A DNA stretch of 64,000 bases, taken from contig NZ_JACXBU010000002.1 of NCBI RefSeq assembly GCF_014700075.1, forward strand, positions 1-64,000, written 5' to 3'. The translations under genes were made by a program, and so were the position numbers. The notes below the pieces were generated by a model. The model searched no databases, was not told the origin of the DNA, and saw nothing but the letters and a program-made list of their open reading frames with translations. This document shows, in pieces, positions 19,038-28,275 of this stretch. Each line of letters begins with the position of its first letter. Within the stretch, counting starts at the first letter, position 1. The stretch comes from Pseudomonas sp. JM0905a. GTDB lineage: Bacteria > Pseudomonadota > Gammaproteobacteria > Pseudomonadales > Pseudomonadaceae.

Positions 19038-19694
19038 ATGGTGGTCGTCTTGCGCAGCCTGCAATCGCTCGAAGCATTCTTCCGGAAGGTCGCGACCTGG
19101 CCCGTTTCCTTTCCGCGAACACTCTGGCGAGTGCTACGCAACCCCATTGCCGTTTCGCTCTATACCCGGCAACAGCTCGCGCAACAGCCTGATCTGCGCT
19201 TCAGCGGCATGCTCAGCCCACCGCTGATGCTGATCCTCTCCATCGTCCTCACCCATCTCCTCGTCTTTGCCAGAGAGGATCGACCTTCGCCATCGTTATT
19301 CGGCGAGTGGCTGGCGCTGCTGGTGCTCAGTTTCAGCTACGGCCTGTACGCGCTGATGCCAGCCTTGGCCATGCTGCGGGTGCGGCGCGTCCGCATGAAC
19401 CCCACGACCCTGCGCGAACCCTTCTACATCCAGTGCTACCTGGCCTCCCCTCTATCGATCATGCTGATCGCGGCCAACCTGCTGGCAGGTATCCAGGTAG
19501 TGCTGGCAATGGTTCTCACGATCCTCGCTTGCATCTGGTATGTGTTCTCGCAGATCGCCCTGCTACGACGCTTGCTGGACTTGCCCCTGCTACCGGCCAC
19601 CTTCATCGCCATTTCCAGGTTCATCGTCGCCACCCTGATCATCCTGGCCTTGATGGATCTGCTGCGGTCCACATTCCTTATGCCTATGGGTTAA
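19038..19694 (+). CDS. Multi-pass inner-membrane protein of unknown function (Yip1-like shape)
   Basis: A 218-residue protein with a ~55-residue cytosolic N-terminus followed by about five hydrophobic segments (e.g. LMLILSIVLTHLLVF, LALLVLSFSYGLYALMPALA, SIMLIAANLLAGIQVVLAMV). The arrangement is reminiscent of Yip1/YIP-domain membrane proteins, but no diagnostic motif was seen. The start may be at 19038 or at a later Met. It stands alone; the 237 bp downstream (19695-19931) show no gene. Confidence 0.6.
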   Translation: MVVVLRSLQSLEAFFRKVATWPVSFPRTLWRVLRNPIAVSLYTRQQLAQQPDLRFSGMLSPPLMLILSIVLTHLLVFAREDRPSPSLFGEWLALLVLSFSYGLYALMPALAMLRVRRVRMNPTTLREPFYIQCYLASPLSIMLIAANLLAGIQVVLAMVLTILACIWYVFSQIALLRRLLDLPLLPATFIAISRFIVATLIILALMDLLRSTFLMPMG

Positions 19695-19931
19695 CCAACA
19701 GCAGTCCAGATCTCAGTGCACAAGCGACTTCCTGATGATGGCTTGCCGGGGATATGGGTGACTTGCGCCGCCCCATCGAATCAGCCAGTAGCCAATGCGC
19801 TGGCCGCATAAGCCCCCCTTGTTGGCCGCCAATACCCTCAGGCCCGGACAGCACCTGCCTTAGTGTTTCCCTCTGCCTGTCACAACAAGAAGCCGTGCCC
19901 CACTGGCGGCACGGCACAAGAGAGGAATGCC

Positions 19932-20303
19932 ATGCAGAACCCCAGATCGAGGCCGCTCCGCATCGCTGCCTTGCTGGCCCTGGCCGGATGGCTCGCCGGC
20001 TGCGGTGAAGCCCCCGAATCCGCCACACCACGCACTGCCACCACGCTGACGCCCGCCGACAAGGCGCTGGCGCAGGTCTACGACAACAGCTGCAAGATGT
20101 GCCACGCCAACCCGGCCTCCGGGGCACCGCAGACCGGCGATGTCGCGGCCTGGAGCCCACGCGTCGCGCAGGGGGTGGACAGCCTGCTGGATCACAGCAT
20201 CAACGGCTACAACGGCATGCCGCCAATGGGCATGTGCATGCAGTGCTCGGAAGCAGAGTTTCTCGCGCTGATTTCCTTCATGTCCGGCCAGCCCGTCCAC
20301 TAA
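19932..20303 (+). CDS. Cytochrome c5-like lipoprotein
   Basis: A 123-residue exported electron carrier. A lipobox (WLAGC, Cys24) ends the signal peptide, so it is membrane-anchored. The haem motif CKMCH is at residues 54-58 and GMPPMGMC supplies the axial Met. The additional Cys pair near the C-terminus (GMCMQCSEAEF) is the c5 family disulfide. The start at 19932 is chosen because it gives a proper lipoprotein signal. It lies 14 bp upstream of the FAD oxidase gene, and probably accepts electrons from it. Confidence 0.88.
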   Translation: MQNPRSRPLRIAALLALAGWLAGCGEAPESATPRTATTLTPADKALAQVYDNSCKMCHANPASGAPQTGDVAAWSPRVAQGVDSLLDHSINGYNGMPPMGMCMQCSEAEFLALISFMSGQPVH

Positions 20304-20317
20304 GCACAAGGTCCCTC

Positions 20318-21712
20318 ATGGCTATACACCTCACCCGACGTCAGCTGTTGCAGCGGGCCGGCGTCGCCGGCGCGTTCACCGCACTTTCCAGTACCCCGGT
20401 CATGGCGCAACTGGTTCGCGCGCCACGCCTGATTCCCTGGCGCAACTGGTCCGGCGGGCAGAGCTGCCTGCCGCAGGCGCGAGTGGCACCGAAGAGCCTG
20501 GACGAATTGGTCCAGATCATCCGCCAGGCCGAGGGCAAGGTCCGCCCGGTGGGCTCGGCGCACTCCTTCAGCGCCCTGGTGCCCACCGACGGCACCCTGC
20601 TCTCACTCAGCTACTTCAACGGCCTGCTTGCGCACGACGCAGCGACCCTGCAGGCCGAATTCGCCGCCGGTACGCCGATGTCGCTCATGGGCCCGGCGCT
20701 GAAGGCGATCGGCCAGGGGCTGCACAACATGGCCGACATCGATTACCAGACCCTGGCCGGGGCGATTTCCACCTCGACCCATGGCACCGGCGTCGGCTTC
20801 GGCTCCTATTCATCCCACGTCACGGGCATGCAACTGGTGACCGCCAGCGGTGAGGTGCTGGACTGCGACGCCCAGCGCAACCCCGAGGTCTTCAATGCCG
20901 CACGGGTGTCCCTCGGCGCCCTCGGCGTGGCCACCCGGGTGCGCCTGCAGAATCGCGCGTCGTACCGCCTGCGCGAGCGGCAATGGATCGCCAGCACCGA
21001 AGAACTGCTGGAAGACGTGGAGAAAAACACCCGCGAGAACCAGCACTGGGAAATGCTGGTGGTGACCCATTCCGACTACGCGCTGTCCGTCGCCCTGAAC
21101 GAAACCAGCGACCCGGCCACCCCGCCGCTGGACCCTGCGCAGGAAGGCGGCAACGAGTTCGTCAACCTGATCGAGAAGCTCGACAAGTACGGCAGCGACT
21201 TTCCCGCCGCGCGCCGGGCGCTGCTCAATAGCCTGCGCCATATCGCCAGCTTCGAGGACCGCGTGGGCGAGTCCTACGAGATCTACGCCAACGTGCGCAA
21301 CGTGCGTTTCAACGAGATGGAGTACTCAGTCCCGGCCGAGCATGGCCCGGCCTGCCTGCGCGAGATTCTCAAGCTGATCCGTGACAAGGACCTGCGCACC
21401 TGGTTCCCCATCGAGTACCGCTATGTGAAGGCCGATGACATCCCGCTGAGCATGTTCGAAGGACGCGACAGCTGCTCGATCTCCGTGCACCAGCACTACA
21501 GCATGGACCACCACAACTTCTTCGCCGCCATCGAGCCGATCTTCTGGAAGTACGCCGGCAGGCCGCACTGGGGCAAGTTGCACACACTGAACGCCCGAAC
21601 CCTGCAACCGCTCTACCCGCGCTGGAAGGAGTTCACCGAGGTGCGCCGGGAGCTGGACCCGAACGGCAAGTTCCTCAATGCCCACCTGTCATCGATCCTG
21701 GGCGTGGCCTGA
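20318..21712 (+). CDS. Tat-exported FAD-linked oxidase, D-arabinono-1,4-lactone oxidase-like
   Basis: A 464-residue VAO/PCMH-fold flavoenzyme. The N-terminus TRRQLLQRAGVAGAFTAL is a twin-arginine signal, so the folded, FAD-loaded protein would be exported. The FAD domain has VRPVGSAHSFS, whose His82 matches the position of covalent histidyl-FAD in gulonolactone-type oxidases, and GAISTSTHGTG. The C-terminal part resembles the ALO domain (RTLQPLYPRWKEF). It probably oxidises an aldonolactone, polyol or similar substrate in the periplasm. The neighbouring cytochrome c suggests that electrons go to the respiratory chain rather than to oxygen. Confidence 0.85.
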   Translation: MAIHLTRRQLLQRAGVAGAFTALSSTPVMAQLVRAPRLIPWRNWSGGQSCLPQARVAPKSLDELVQIIRQAEGKVRPVGSAHSFSALVPTDGTLLSLSYFNGLLAHDAATLQAEFAAGTPMSLMGPALKAIGQGLHNMADIDYQTLAGAISTSTHGTGVGFGSYSSHVTGMQLVTASGEVLDCDAQRNPEVFNAARVSLGALGVATRVRLQNRASYRLRERQWIASTEELLEDVEKNTRENQHWEMLVVTHSDYALSVALNETSDPATPPLDPAQEGGNEFVNLIEKLDKYGSDFPAARRALLNSLRHIASFEDRVGESYEIYANVRNVRFNEMEYSVPAEHGPACLREILKLIRDKDLRTWFPIEYRYVKADDIPLSMFEGRDSCSISVHQHYSMDHHNFFAAIEPIFWKYAGRPHWGKLHTLNARTLQPLYPRWKEFTEVRRELDPNGKFLNAHLSSILGVA

Positions 21713-21727
21713 GAACAAGGAGAACCC

Positions 21728-23005
21728 ATGAATCGCCGCAACTTCATCGCCGCTACGGCCGGTGCGGGCGTACTGCTCGCCGGGGCAGGCGCCTGGCTGC
21801 GACCGGCCGACAGGGGCGCCCCGTACAGCGAGTACTTCGCCAGGCTGAACCGCGAACTCAAGGCCTTCGGGCCTATGAGGCCGGTGATGCTGATCGACCT
21901 GGACCGACTGGATCACAACATCGACGTGGTGATGCAGTCGGTCCGCCGCGCCGGCAAGGCACTGCGGCTGGTGGAGAAGTCCCTGCCGTCGCCGCAGCTG
22001 CTCAACTACATCGCCAAACGCGCCGGCACCCGCCGGCTGATGTCGTTCCATCAGCCGTTCCTCAATCACGATGCCGAGCGCTTTCCCGACGCCGACCTCC
22101 TGCTGGGCAAGCCGCTGCCCGTGCGTTCAGCGCAGCTCTTCTACGAAAACCATCGTGGCCCGTTCGATCCGACGACCCTGCTGCAGTGGCTGATCGACAC
22201 TCCCGAACGCCTTCAGCAGTATCTGGCGCTGGCCCGGGCCCTGAACACACGGATGCGGATCAACATCGAGCTGGATGTCGGGCTGCACCGCGGCGGCGTG
22301 GCGGACCAGGCGACCCTGGGGCGGATGCTCACCCTGATCGGCGCCAACCCACAGCACCTGGAGTTCGCCGGTTTCATGGGCTACGACCCCTTCGTCGGCA
22401 TGGGCGTGCCCGGCATACTCGGGTCGCCGATTGAGCTCTTCGCCAAGGTCATGACGCTCTACGACGGCTTCGTCAACTACGCCCGCACGCAGCACGCTGC
22501 GCTATGGAAGCCGGGCCTGACACTCAATACCGCCGGCAGCCCGAGCTACCGCATGCATGAGAACGAGCGCACCAGCAGCGAGGTGTCGGTGGGGTCAGCG
22601 CTGCTCAAGCCGACTCACTACGACCTGCCATCGCTGGTGGATCACCAGCCAGCGGCCTTCATCGCCACTCCAGTGATCAAGAGCACCGGGGCGGTGAAGA
22701 TTCCGGCGCTGGACGGCAAGTCGGCCCTGTTCTCCTGGTGGGACCCCAACCAGCGCGAAACCTACTTCATCTATGGCGGCAACTGGATGGCCGAACTCGA
22801 GTCGCCCAGCGGCCTGCGGTTCAACGGTCTCTACGGCCGCAGCTCCAACCAGGAGATGGTCAACGGCTCCAGCGCAGTGGGCCTGGGCGTGGACGATCAG
22901 GTATTCCTGCGGCCGACCCAGTCCGAATCGGTGCTGCTGCAGTTCGGCGACTTATTAGCGGTCCGCGATGGCCGTATCGTCGAGACCTGGCCGGTGTACA
23001 GCTGA
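21728..23005 (+). CDS. Tat-exported alanine-racemase-fold PLP protein (DSD1/D-threonine aldolase-like)
   Basis: A 425-residue protein with a twin-arginine-type leader (MNRRNFIAATAGAGVLLAGA). Residues ~50-270 form an alanine-racemase TIM barrel: MLIDLDRLDHNIDVV, LRLVEKSLPSPQLLNYI with a candidate PLP lysine, and ELDVGLHRGGVADQ. The C-terminal region (RPTQSESVLLQFGDLLAVRD) aligns with the D-serine dehydratase/D-threonine aldolase domain, but the zinc-ligand His-x-Cys pair appears to be Gln and Glu. Its activity may therefore differ from both. It is 15 bp downstream of the FAD oxidase gene, in the same operon. Confidence 0.8.
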   Translation: MNRRNFIAATAGAGVLLAGAGAWLRPADRGAPYSEYFARLNRELKAFGPMRPVMLIDLDRLDHNIDVVMQSVRRAGKALRLVEKSLPSPQLLNYIAKRAGTRRLMSFHQPFLNHDAERFPDADLLLGKPLPVRSAQLFYENHRGPFDPTTLLQWLIDTPERLQQYLALARALNTRMRINIELDVGLHRGGVADQATLGRMLTLIGANPQHLEFAGFMGYDPFVGMGVPGILGSPIELFAKVMTLYDGFVNYARTQHAALWKPGLTLNTAGSPSYRMHENERTSSEVSVGSALLKPTHYDLPSLVDHQPAAFIATPVIKSTGAVKIPALDGKSALFSWWDPNQRETYFIYGGNWMAELESPSGLRFNGLYGRSSNQEMVNGSSAVGLGVDDQVFLRPTQSESVLLQFGDLLAVRDGRIVETWPVYS

Positions 23006-23100
23006 GGCCAGGGCCGTCGCCCAATGGCGGGTTTCGCTTCGCTCTACCCACCCTACGAAGAGCGGAAGCCTGATGAGGCAAGACTTCCGGCACTCAACCA

Positions 23101-23129
23101 GAAACCTCAGGTCACCGACCTGAGGTTTC
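23101..23129. terminator. Strong bidirectional terminator
   Basis: A perfect 13-bp stem (GAAACCTCAGGTC / GACCTGAGGTTTC) with an ACC loop, located between the convergent PLP-protein gene and the MetA-type outer-membrane gene. The flanks are only mildly T-rich. Confidence 0.8.
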
Positions 23130-23146
23130 TTGTGTCCGGGGAATGA

Positions 23147-24097
23147 TCAGAGGGTGAACGGCAGGTTCAGCTTGGCCCAGAACATTTCGCCCTCGGGGCG
23201 GTTCTCCACTGCGTATTCCTTGGCCCAGCGCATCTCGAAACTGGCGTACTTGAAGAAGGTCAGGTACACGGCCGGGCCGATGGCGAACACCTGGCCACGC
23301 ACGCCGTCGTCGACGTCCTCGCCCATGAAGGTCACGGTCCGGCCGAACTGCTCGTCGTCAGTGGTCTGATTCAGGTAGTAGCCGTTCACGCCCAGCCTGA
23401 GGTTGTCGGTCACCTGGTAACTGGCGGAATAGTCGAAGTGGAATAACTGCCCGGAGCGGTAGTCGGTGTCGTGGTTTTCCTCGTTGAAGCTGTAGGTAGC
23501 CTTGACCGACAGCTCGGTGCGCTCGGTGGGCAGCCAGGTCGCGGAAACCAGCGGCTTGTAGGTGTAGAAGTTGTTGCTGGTATTGGCCAGGCGCGTGGCG
23601 TCGTAGTCGCCGGTGGGCAGCGTGATCTCCAGCGCGGCACCCAGGGTCAGGTCCTTGCCCATGTCCCAGAGGATGATCGGTGCGACCGTGGTGTCACCCT
23701 GGCTCTCACGGCGATCATCCAGGCCGAACAGCGAGACCTGCTGGCGCATGTAGGGTTGCGCGACATAGCCACCCAGGCGTCCGCCGAAGACCCGCAGCGG
23801 GCTCAGGTAATCCAGGCGCGGGATGATCGCATCGGACGTGATCTTCACGTCTGGCACCTTGCCACCGAGGGAACTGATGTCCAGGTTCTTCGCCTCGTAA
23901 TGGTTGTAGTAGAGGTTGAAGGCGAACATGTGGTCCGGCAGGTTGTTCACGTCCAGCGGCAGGACGAAGAAGCCATCGGTGCCGGGGCCGATGTTGTCGA
24001 CACCGTTTTCGGTGGCGTGGGCCGATAGCGCGAGGGACGACGCAATGGCGAGGGAGGCTGCCAGCAACGGCAGCTGGGGAACACGGATAGGGTTCAT
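23147..24097 (-). CDS. Phenol-degradation MetA-type outer-membrane transporter
   Basis: A 316-residue beta-barrel-like protein of the Phenol_MetA_deg (COG4313) family. A Sec signal peptide (LAASLAIASSLALSAHA) precedes alternating amphipathic strands ending in a Phe-rich C-terminus. Such proteins are outer-membrane channels found with aromatic or hydrophobic compound catabolism. The start at 24097 is chosen from the signal peptide; 24109 is an in-frame alternative. It is convergent with the cytochrome/FAD/PLP operon and divergent from the AraC gene, suggesting one functional unit. Confidence 0.75.
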   Translation of the reverse strand: MNPIRVPQLPLLAASLAIASSLALSAHATENGVDNIGPGTDGFFVLPLDVNNLPDHMFAFNLYYNHYEAKNLDISSLGGKVPDVKITSDAIIPRLDYLSPLRVFGGRLGGYVAQPYMRQQVSLFGLDDRRESQGDTTVAPIILWDMGKDLTLGAALEITLPTGDYDATRLANTSNNFYTYKPLVSATWLPTERTELSVKATYSFNEENHDTDYRSGQLFHFDYSASYQVTDNLRLGVNGYYLNQTTDDEQFGRTVTFMGEDVDDGVRGQVFAIGPAVYLTFFKYASFEMRWAKEYAVENRPEGEMFWAKLNLPFTL

Positions 24098-24356
24098 GGT
24101 TGGGCTCATTCTTATTGTTGGCGGACAACGCCCGGGCATGGCCCCGGGCACAGCATAGAAATAAGCGCTCAACGCCAGACCATGCAGGGCATTGCCGGCC
24201 AATCAGGGGGGCTTTCGGGGACAGACTGCAATCTTTTGTTACATCCACCCATACCCCGTCCACGAACGCGATAAGATGGCTCCGCCGCCGCGCCCAGGCC
24301 GCACACTGCTATCCAGAACAAGAACCGAAGGCGCCCCAGCTCGGGAGCAGCTCTCA

Positions 24357-25400
24357 ATGCCCATGAAAACCATCGACTCCCCATTCGAACTGGCCCTGGT
24401 TTCGCCCTTCCTCCTGCAAACCCTGACGGAAGTCGCGAGCGACAAAGGCGTCAGCAGCGAACGCCTGTGCCGGGGCCTGGGGTTCACCCCGGACGACCTG
24501 CAGGACCCTGCCCAGCGCATCTCCTATCGGCAGGCGACCACAATGATCCAGCGCGCGCTCGCGGCGCTTCCCGACCGAGGACTTGGCCTCTGGGTCGGGC
24601 ACCGGAACGTGCTCGGCACCCTCGGCCTGCTCGGCCATGTGCTGTCACTGTGCAGGACCCTGCGCGACGCCTTCGAGATCGGCGTGCGCTTCCAGCACAC
24701 CTCCGGCGGCATGGCGGTGTCCAGCCTGCAGGAAGGCGCCGAGGAGAGTTTCCTTGAAGTGGAATGCCGGCTGCCTTACGCCGACGTCCAGGTGTTCGCA
24801 GTGGAAGAGTTCTTCGCCAGCGTCATGGTCTACAACCGGGCGCTGATCTCCGCCGACTTCCAGCCCCTGCGCTTCGAGTTCACCCACGCTGCGCCGGGCT
24901 ACGAAGCCGAGTACCGGCGCCTGCTGGGGCCGAACGTGTATTTCGGCTGCCTGCACAACCGCATGGTGATCGCCAGCCATTGGCTGGACACGCAGTTGCC
25001 CACCCACCAGCCCGTTGCCCTGCGCCAGGCGCTCCACCTGCTGGAACTGGAAAGCGCCCAGGTGCAGCAGAAGATTGACCTGCTGCAGACGGTGGAACGC
25101 GCCATCGCCCGCGACTTGCCCCATGGCAGCCAGATCGAGAAGGTCGCCAGCGACCTCAACATGAGCAGCCGCACCCTGCGCCGCCGTCTGGCCGAGCACG
25201 CCGTGACCTTCGACGTATTGCTGGAGCAGGTGCGCCGGGCACGCGCCATGAGCCTGCTGAACAACCCGGAATTGCCGATCGAGCGAATTGCCGAAGAACT
25301 CGGCTACAGCGACGTGCGTGGCTTCCGACGGGCCTTCAAGCGCTGGACCGGGCTAAGTCCGTCGGCCTGCCGAAACGAGGGAGTGGCCTCGGCCAACTGA
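24357..25400 (+). CDS. AraC-family regulator with Arabinose_bd-type N-terminal domain
   Basis: A 347-residue regulator. Residues ~20-200 resemble the OruR/ArgR-type sensory domain (Arabinose_bd, e.g. RISYRQATTMIQRALAALPD). The C-terminal ~95 residues are the AraC double helix-turn-helix (SSRTLRRRLAEH and ELGYSDVRGFRRAFKRWTG). The start at 24357 follows GGGAG by about 10 bases. It is divergent from the MetA-type gene and is the probable regulator of that gene and perhaps of the cytochrome/FAD/PLP operon. Confidence 0.85.
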   Translation: MPMKTIDSPFELALVSPFLLQTLTEVASDKGVSSERLCRGLGFTPDDLQDPAQRISYRQATTMIQRALAALPDRGLGLWVGHRNVLGTLGLLGHVLSLCRTLRDAFEIGVRFQHTSGGMAVSSLQEGAEESFLEVECRLPYADVQVFAVEEFFASVMVYNRALISADFQPLRFEFTHAAPGYEAEYRRLLGPNVYFGCLHNRMVIASHWLDTQLPTHQPVALRQALHLLELESAQVQQKIDLLQTVERAIARDLPHGSQIEKVASDLNMSSRTLRRRLAEHAVTFDVLLEQVRRARAMSLLNNPELPIERIAEELGYSDVRGFRRAFKRWTGLSPSACRNEGVASAN

Positions 25401-25407
25401 GCCGCGT

Positions 25408-25839
25408 TCAAGGCTTCGGCCAAAGCACCATCTGAGTACAACGGAACAAGGCGAGCTTCTGGCCGGAGGCTTCGTCCGTCACCACGGCATCCCAGACCTG
25501 AGTAGTTCTGCCGAGGTGCTGCGCGCGCGCCTCACAACGCAGAGCGCCCTGCCTTGCAGTGCCCAGATGATTGCTCTTCAGCTCGATCGTGGTGAAGGAA
25601 AGCGCACCGTCCGGCAGATGAGCCAAGGTGGCGCAGCCGCAGGTCGTGTCCGCGAGGGCGACGATGGTTGCCGCGTGCAGATAGCCATTCGGTGCGAGAT
25701 GCGCGGGCTGGATCGTCATTCGACTGTTCATCGCCCCCTCTGCCAGCTCAGTCATTTCCACGCCGAACAAACCGGGAAGACAGTCGTGGCCAAGGCGGTT
25801 GAGTTGCTCGATGGAGGCATCGCTGCGGAGTCTGGTCAT
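25408..25839 (-). CDS. PaaI-type hotdog-fold thioesterase
   Basis: A 143-residue protein with the hotdog-fold core HLAPNGYLHAATIVALADTTCGCA, matching the N-G-x-x-H-A/G...D region of acyl-CoA thioesterases. It hydrolyses acyl-CoA or aryl-CoA. The start at 25839 gives the family length; an ORF extension to 25908 lacks support. It lies just downstream of the acyl-CoA dehydrogenase, same strand, 104 bp apart, so it may act on the same acyl-CoA. The substrate is unknown. Confidence 0.82.
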   Translation of the reverse strand: MTRLRSDASIEQLNRLGHDCLPGLFGVEMTELAEGAMNSRMTIQPAHLAPNGYLHAATIVALADTTCGCATLAHLPDGALSFTTIELKSNHLGTARQGALRCEARAQHLGRTTQVWDAVVTDEASGQKLALFRCTQMVLWPKP

Positions 25840-25943
25840 TTTCTTCGCTTCTCTGGAATTCAAAACAACTGGAGCACGCAGATAGCACAGGTTGTCGGCA
25901 CTCCGCACCTCGCGAAACAGAGTGCCAACCGCTGCCTCGGGGA

Positions 25944-27173
25944 CTAGCCCACCAGCTCCTTCCCGAAGATCTGCCGTGCAATGACCATGCGCTGGATCTC
26001 GTTGGTGCCTTCGTAGATCTCGCTGATCTTGTTGTCCCGGTAGATCTCTTCCACCTTGTAGTGGCTACCGTCTTCGGAAAGCTCTCGCAGGAAGCCATAG
26101 CCGCCGAATATCTGCACGCCATCGCGCGCCATATCCCCGGCCGCCTCGGTGGCGTAGAACTTGGCCATACCCGCTTCCGGCTCAGGAAACTCGACGCCCA
26201 GGTCCATCCGCAACGCGGCCTTGATGTAGAGGTTGCGCGCGTTCTCGATCTGCGTGGCGCGCTCAGCCATGCGGAACTGCCAATGCTGGAACGCACCGAG
26301 CTTCTTGCCGAACGCCTCTCGGCTAACCAGATGCGCTGTCGAATGGTCGAACGCCGATTGCGCCATGCCGACACCGGTGGCGGCAATGCCAATCCGCCCG
26401 AAGGTCAGGGTCGCCAGCGCCAATCGCAGCCCTTGATTGGGCTCACCGATACGCCGCTCGACCGGAACCTCCACGTCGTTGAAATGCACATCGGCGGTCA
26501 GCTGCCCGCGGTTTCCCATTTTCCGGTCGGGCTTGCCGATCCGCACGCCCGGCTGGTTGGTCTCCACCACCAGCTCGACCATGCCGTCTTCCTCGCTGCG
26601 ACAGAGCACGACGATGAAATCGGCGACCGGCGAATTGCTGATGAAGCGCTTCTGCCCGTTGACGATGTAGCGATCCCCATCACGCCGGGCGAAGGTCGAA
26701 ACCGCCTTGGGCGACAGATCGGTGCTGGCCAGCGGCTCGGTCGTGGCGAAGGCACCGATCTTGTCGCCATTGATCAGCGGCTTGAGATAGCGGTCGCGGA
26801 TGAAATCGCTCCCTCTTTCCAGGGTCCGGCCGGCCAGGATGCAGTGCACGTCGAACACGGCGGCGATCGAGTTGCTGTGGTAGGCCAGCTCCTCACAGAC
26901 GGTGGCCGTCGCCAGCACCCGATGCTCAAGACCTCGCCCGCCATCACGCGCAGCAAACGGAATCCTGAAGATTCCCTGGCGGGCCATCGCATCGAACACA
27001 TCACGCGGAAAGCTCTCCACGCTCTCATCGCGATGGGCGATCTCATAGGCGCGGGGCGCAACGAATTCGTCGGCAAATGCGCGGACCTCTCTGCGGATCT
27101 CGCGCACCGCCTCAGAGGACATCAAGTCGTGATAAAGCTCATCGGCCATTCGCTTGGGGAGCATTGCCATCAT
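25944..27173 (-). CDS. Acyl-CoA dehydrogenase
   Basis: A 409-residue flavoprotein of the acyl-CoA dehydrogenase family. The FAD/substrate motif FATTEPLASTDLS appears mid-protein and the catalytic Glu is in IYEGTNEIQRMVIAR near the C-terminus. It introduces a 2,3-trans double bond into an acyl-CoA. Several Met codons (MMAMLPKRMADEL) make the exact start uncertain by up to 8 residues. It is upstream of the hotdog thioesterase and divergent from the GlxA-type regulator. Confidence 0.9.
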   Translation of the reverse strand: MMAMLPKRMADELYHDLMSSEAVREIRREVRAFADEFVAPRAYEIAHRDESVESFPRDVFDAMARQGIFRIPFAARDGGRGLEHRVLATATVCEELAYHSNSIAAVFDVHCILAGRTLERGSDFIRDRYLKPLINGDKIGAFATTEPLASTDLSPKAVSTFARRDGDRYIVNGQKRFISNSPVADFIVVLCRSEEDGMVELVVETNQPGVRIGKPDRKMGNRGQLTADVHFNDVEVPVERRIGEPNQGLRLALATLTFGRIGIAATGVGMAQSAFDHSTAHLVSREAFGKKLGAFQHWQFRMAERATQIENARNLYIKAALRMDLGVEFPEPEAGMAKFYATEAAGDMARDGVQIFGGYGFLRELSEDGSHYKVEEIYRDNKISEIYEGTNEIQRMVIARQIFGKELVG

Positions 27174-27288
27174 TCACCTGTCTGGGCTGGGTTGATCGAT
27201 GGCGTCGAGTCTAAGGAGCGATTTTACGCTAGTGGATTGGCGAATTTGACAGTTACTATGCGAAAGCAGACATACACGAGATTCAGCC

Positions 27289-28275
27289 ATGCCCAGCGTC
27301 GCCTTGATCACTCTCGAAGGCTCCTACGCCTCCAGCCTGACCGGGTTGATGGACCTCTTCCAGGTCGCCAACGCCCATGTCCGCAAGCAGTTCGGCGAGC
27401 ACATGAAGCCCTTCGAATGGAAGTTCGTTTCGCTGGCGGGCGGTCCGGTCAATGTCAGCGGGGGCCTGACGCTCGCCACGGAATCGATAGCCAGCCACGA
27501 CCAGTTCGACCTGGTGTATATCCCCGGCGTCTTCTACAGCGGCCAGGACGCGTTCGAACGCTTCCTTGAATCCCAGGCGAACCTCTGCAGCTGGGTCGCG
27601 ACGCAATGGCAGCGAGGCGCGATCATTGCCGCCAATTGCACCGGCACATTCCTGCTGGCCGAAGTGGGCCTGCTGGACAAGCGCAATGCCACAACCACCT
27701 GGTGGCTGGAGCGGCGTTTCCGTCAGCGCTACCCGCGCGTGCACCTCGATGTCAGGCAGCTGCTCACCGAGGATGAGCGGTTGATCTGCGCAGGCGGGAT
27801 ACCCACCTACCAGCACCTGGCGCTGCGGATGATCGAGCATTTCTTCTCGCAATCCATCGCCGCGCTATGCGCCAAGACCTTGTTGGTGGATGTGGGTCAG
27901 ACCGCGCAGGCAGCCTACCTCCCGCTATCGGGCACCGAGGATCATGGCGACAGCCTGGTCGCAAAAGCCCAGTACCGATTGCAGCAGGACATGCGAAAGC
28001 CCTTGAGCATAAAGACGCTGGCGGAAGAGCTGTCCGTCAGCCAGCGCACCCTCACGCGGCGCTTCAATACCGCGCTTGGCATGCAGCCGATCACCTATCT
28101 GCAGAATCTCCGGATAGAAGCCGCCAAACAGCTGCTGGAGATCACCGACATGAACATTGAAACCATCATCAATGAGGTCGGCTACTCGGACGCCAGTTCG
28201 TTCTCCCGCCTGTTCCTGGCGCGTACGGAACTGACCCCCACCACCTATCGCGACCGTTTCAGGCGAACCCGCTAG
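27289..28275 (+). CDS. GlxA-type AraC regulator with DJ-1/PfpI domain
   Basis: A 328-residue regulator. Residues 1-190 form a DJ-1/PfpI (class I glutamine amidotransferase-like) domain with the nucleophile-elbow region AANCTGTFLLAE. Residues ~225-328 are the AraC double HTH (LSVSQRTLTRRFNTALG, EVGYSDASSFSRLFLAR). GlxA-type proteins sense small molecules and do not act as amidotransferases. It is divergent from the acyl-CoA dehydrogenase and likely controls it. Downstream, 28276-28479 shows no gene. Confidence 0.88.
   Translation: MPSVALITLEGSYASSLTGLMDLFQVANAHVRKQFGEHMKPFEWKFVSLAGGPVNVSGGLTLATESIASHDQFDLVYIPGVFYSGQDAFERFLESQANLCSWVATQWQRGAIIAANCTGTFLLAEVGLLDKRNATTTWWLERRFRQRYPRVHLDVRQLLTEDERLICAGGIPTYQHLALRMIEHFFSQSIAALCAKTLLVDVGQTAQAAYLPLSGTEDHGDSLVAKAQYRLQQDMRKPLSIKTLAEELSVSQRTLTRRFNTALGMQPITYLQNLRIEAAKQLLEITDMNIETIINEVGYSDASSFSRLFLARTELTPTTYRDRFRRTR

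Noticed and set aside
18830-19192. Open frame of 120 codons between the DHFR-like gene and the membrane protein
   Set aside because: No Shine-Dalgarno, no recognised motif, and it overlaps the hairpin and the start of the membrane protein.
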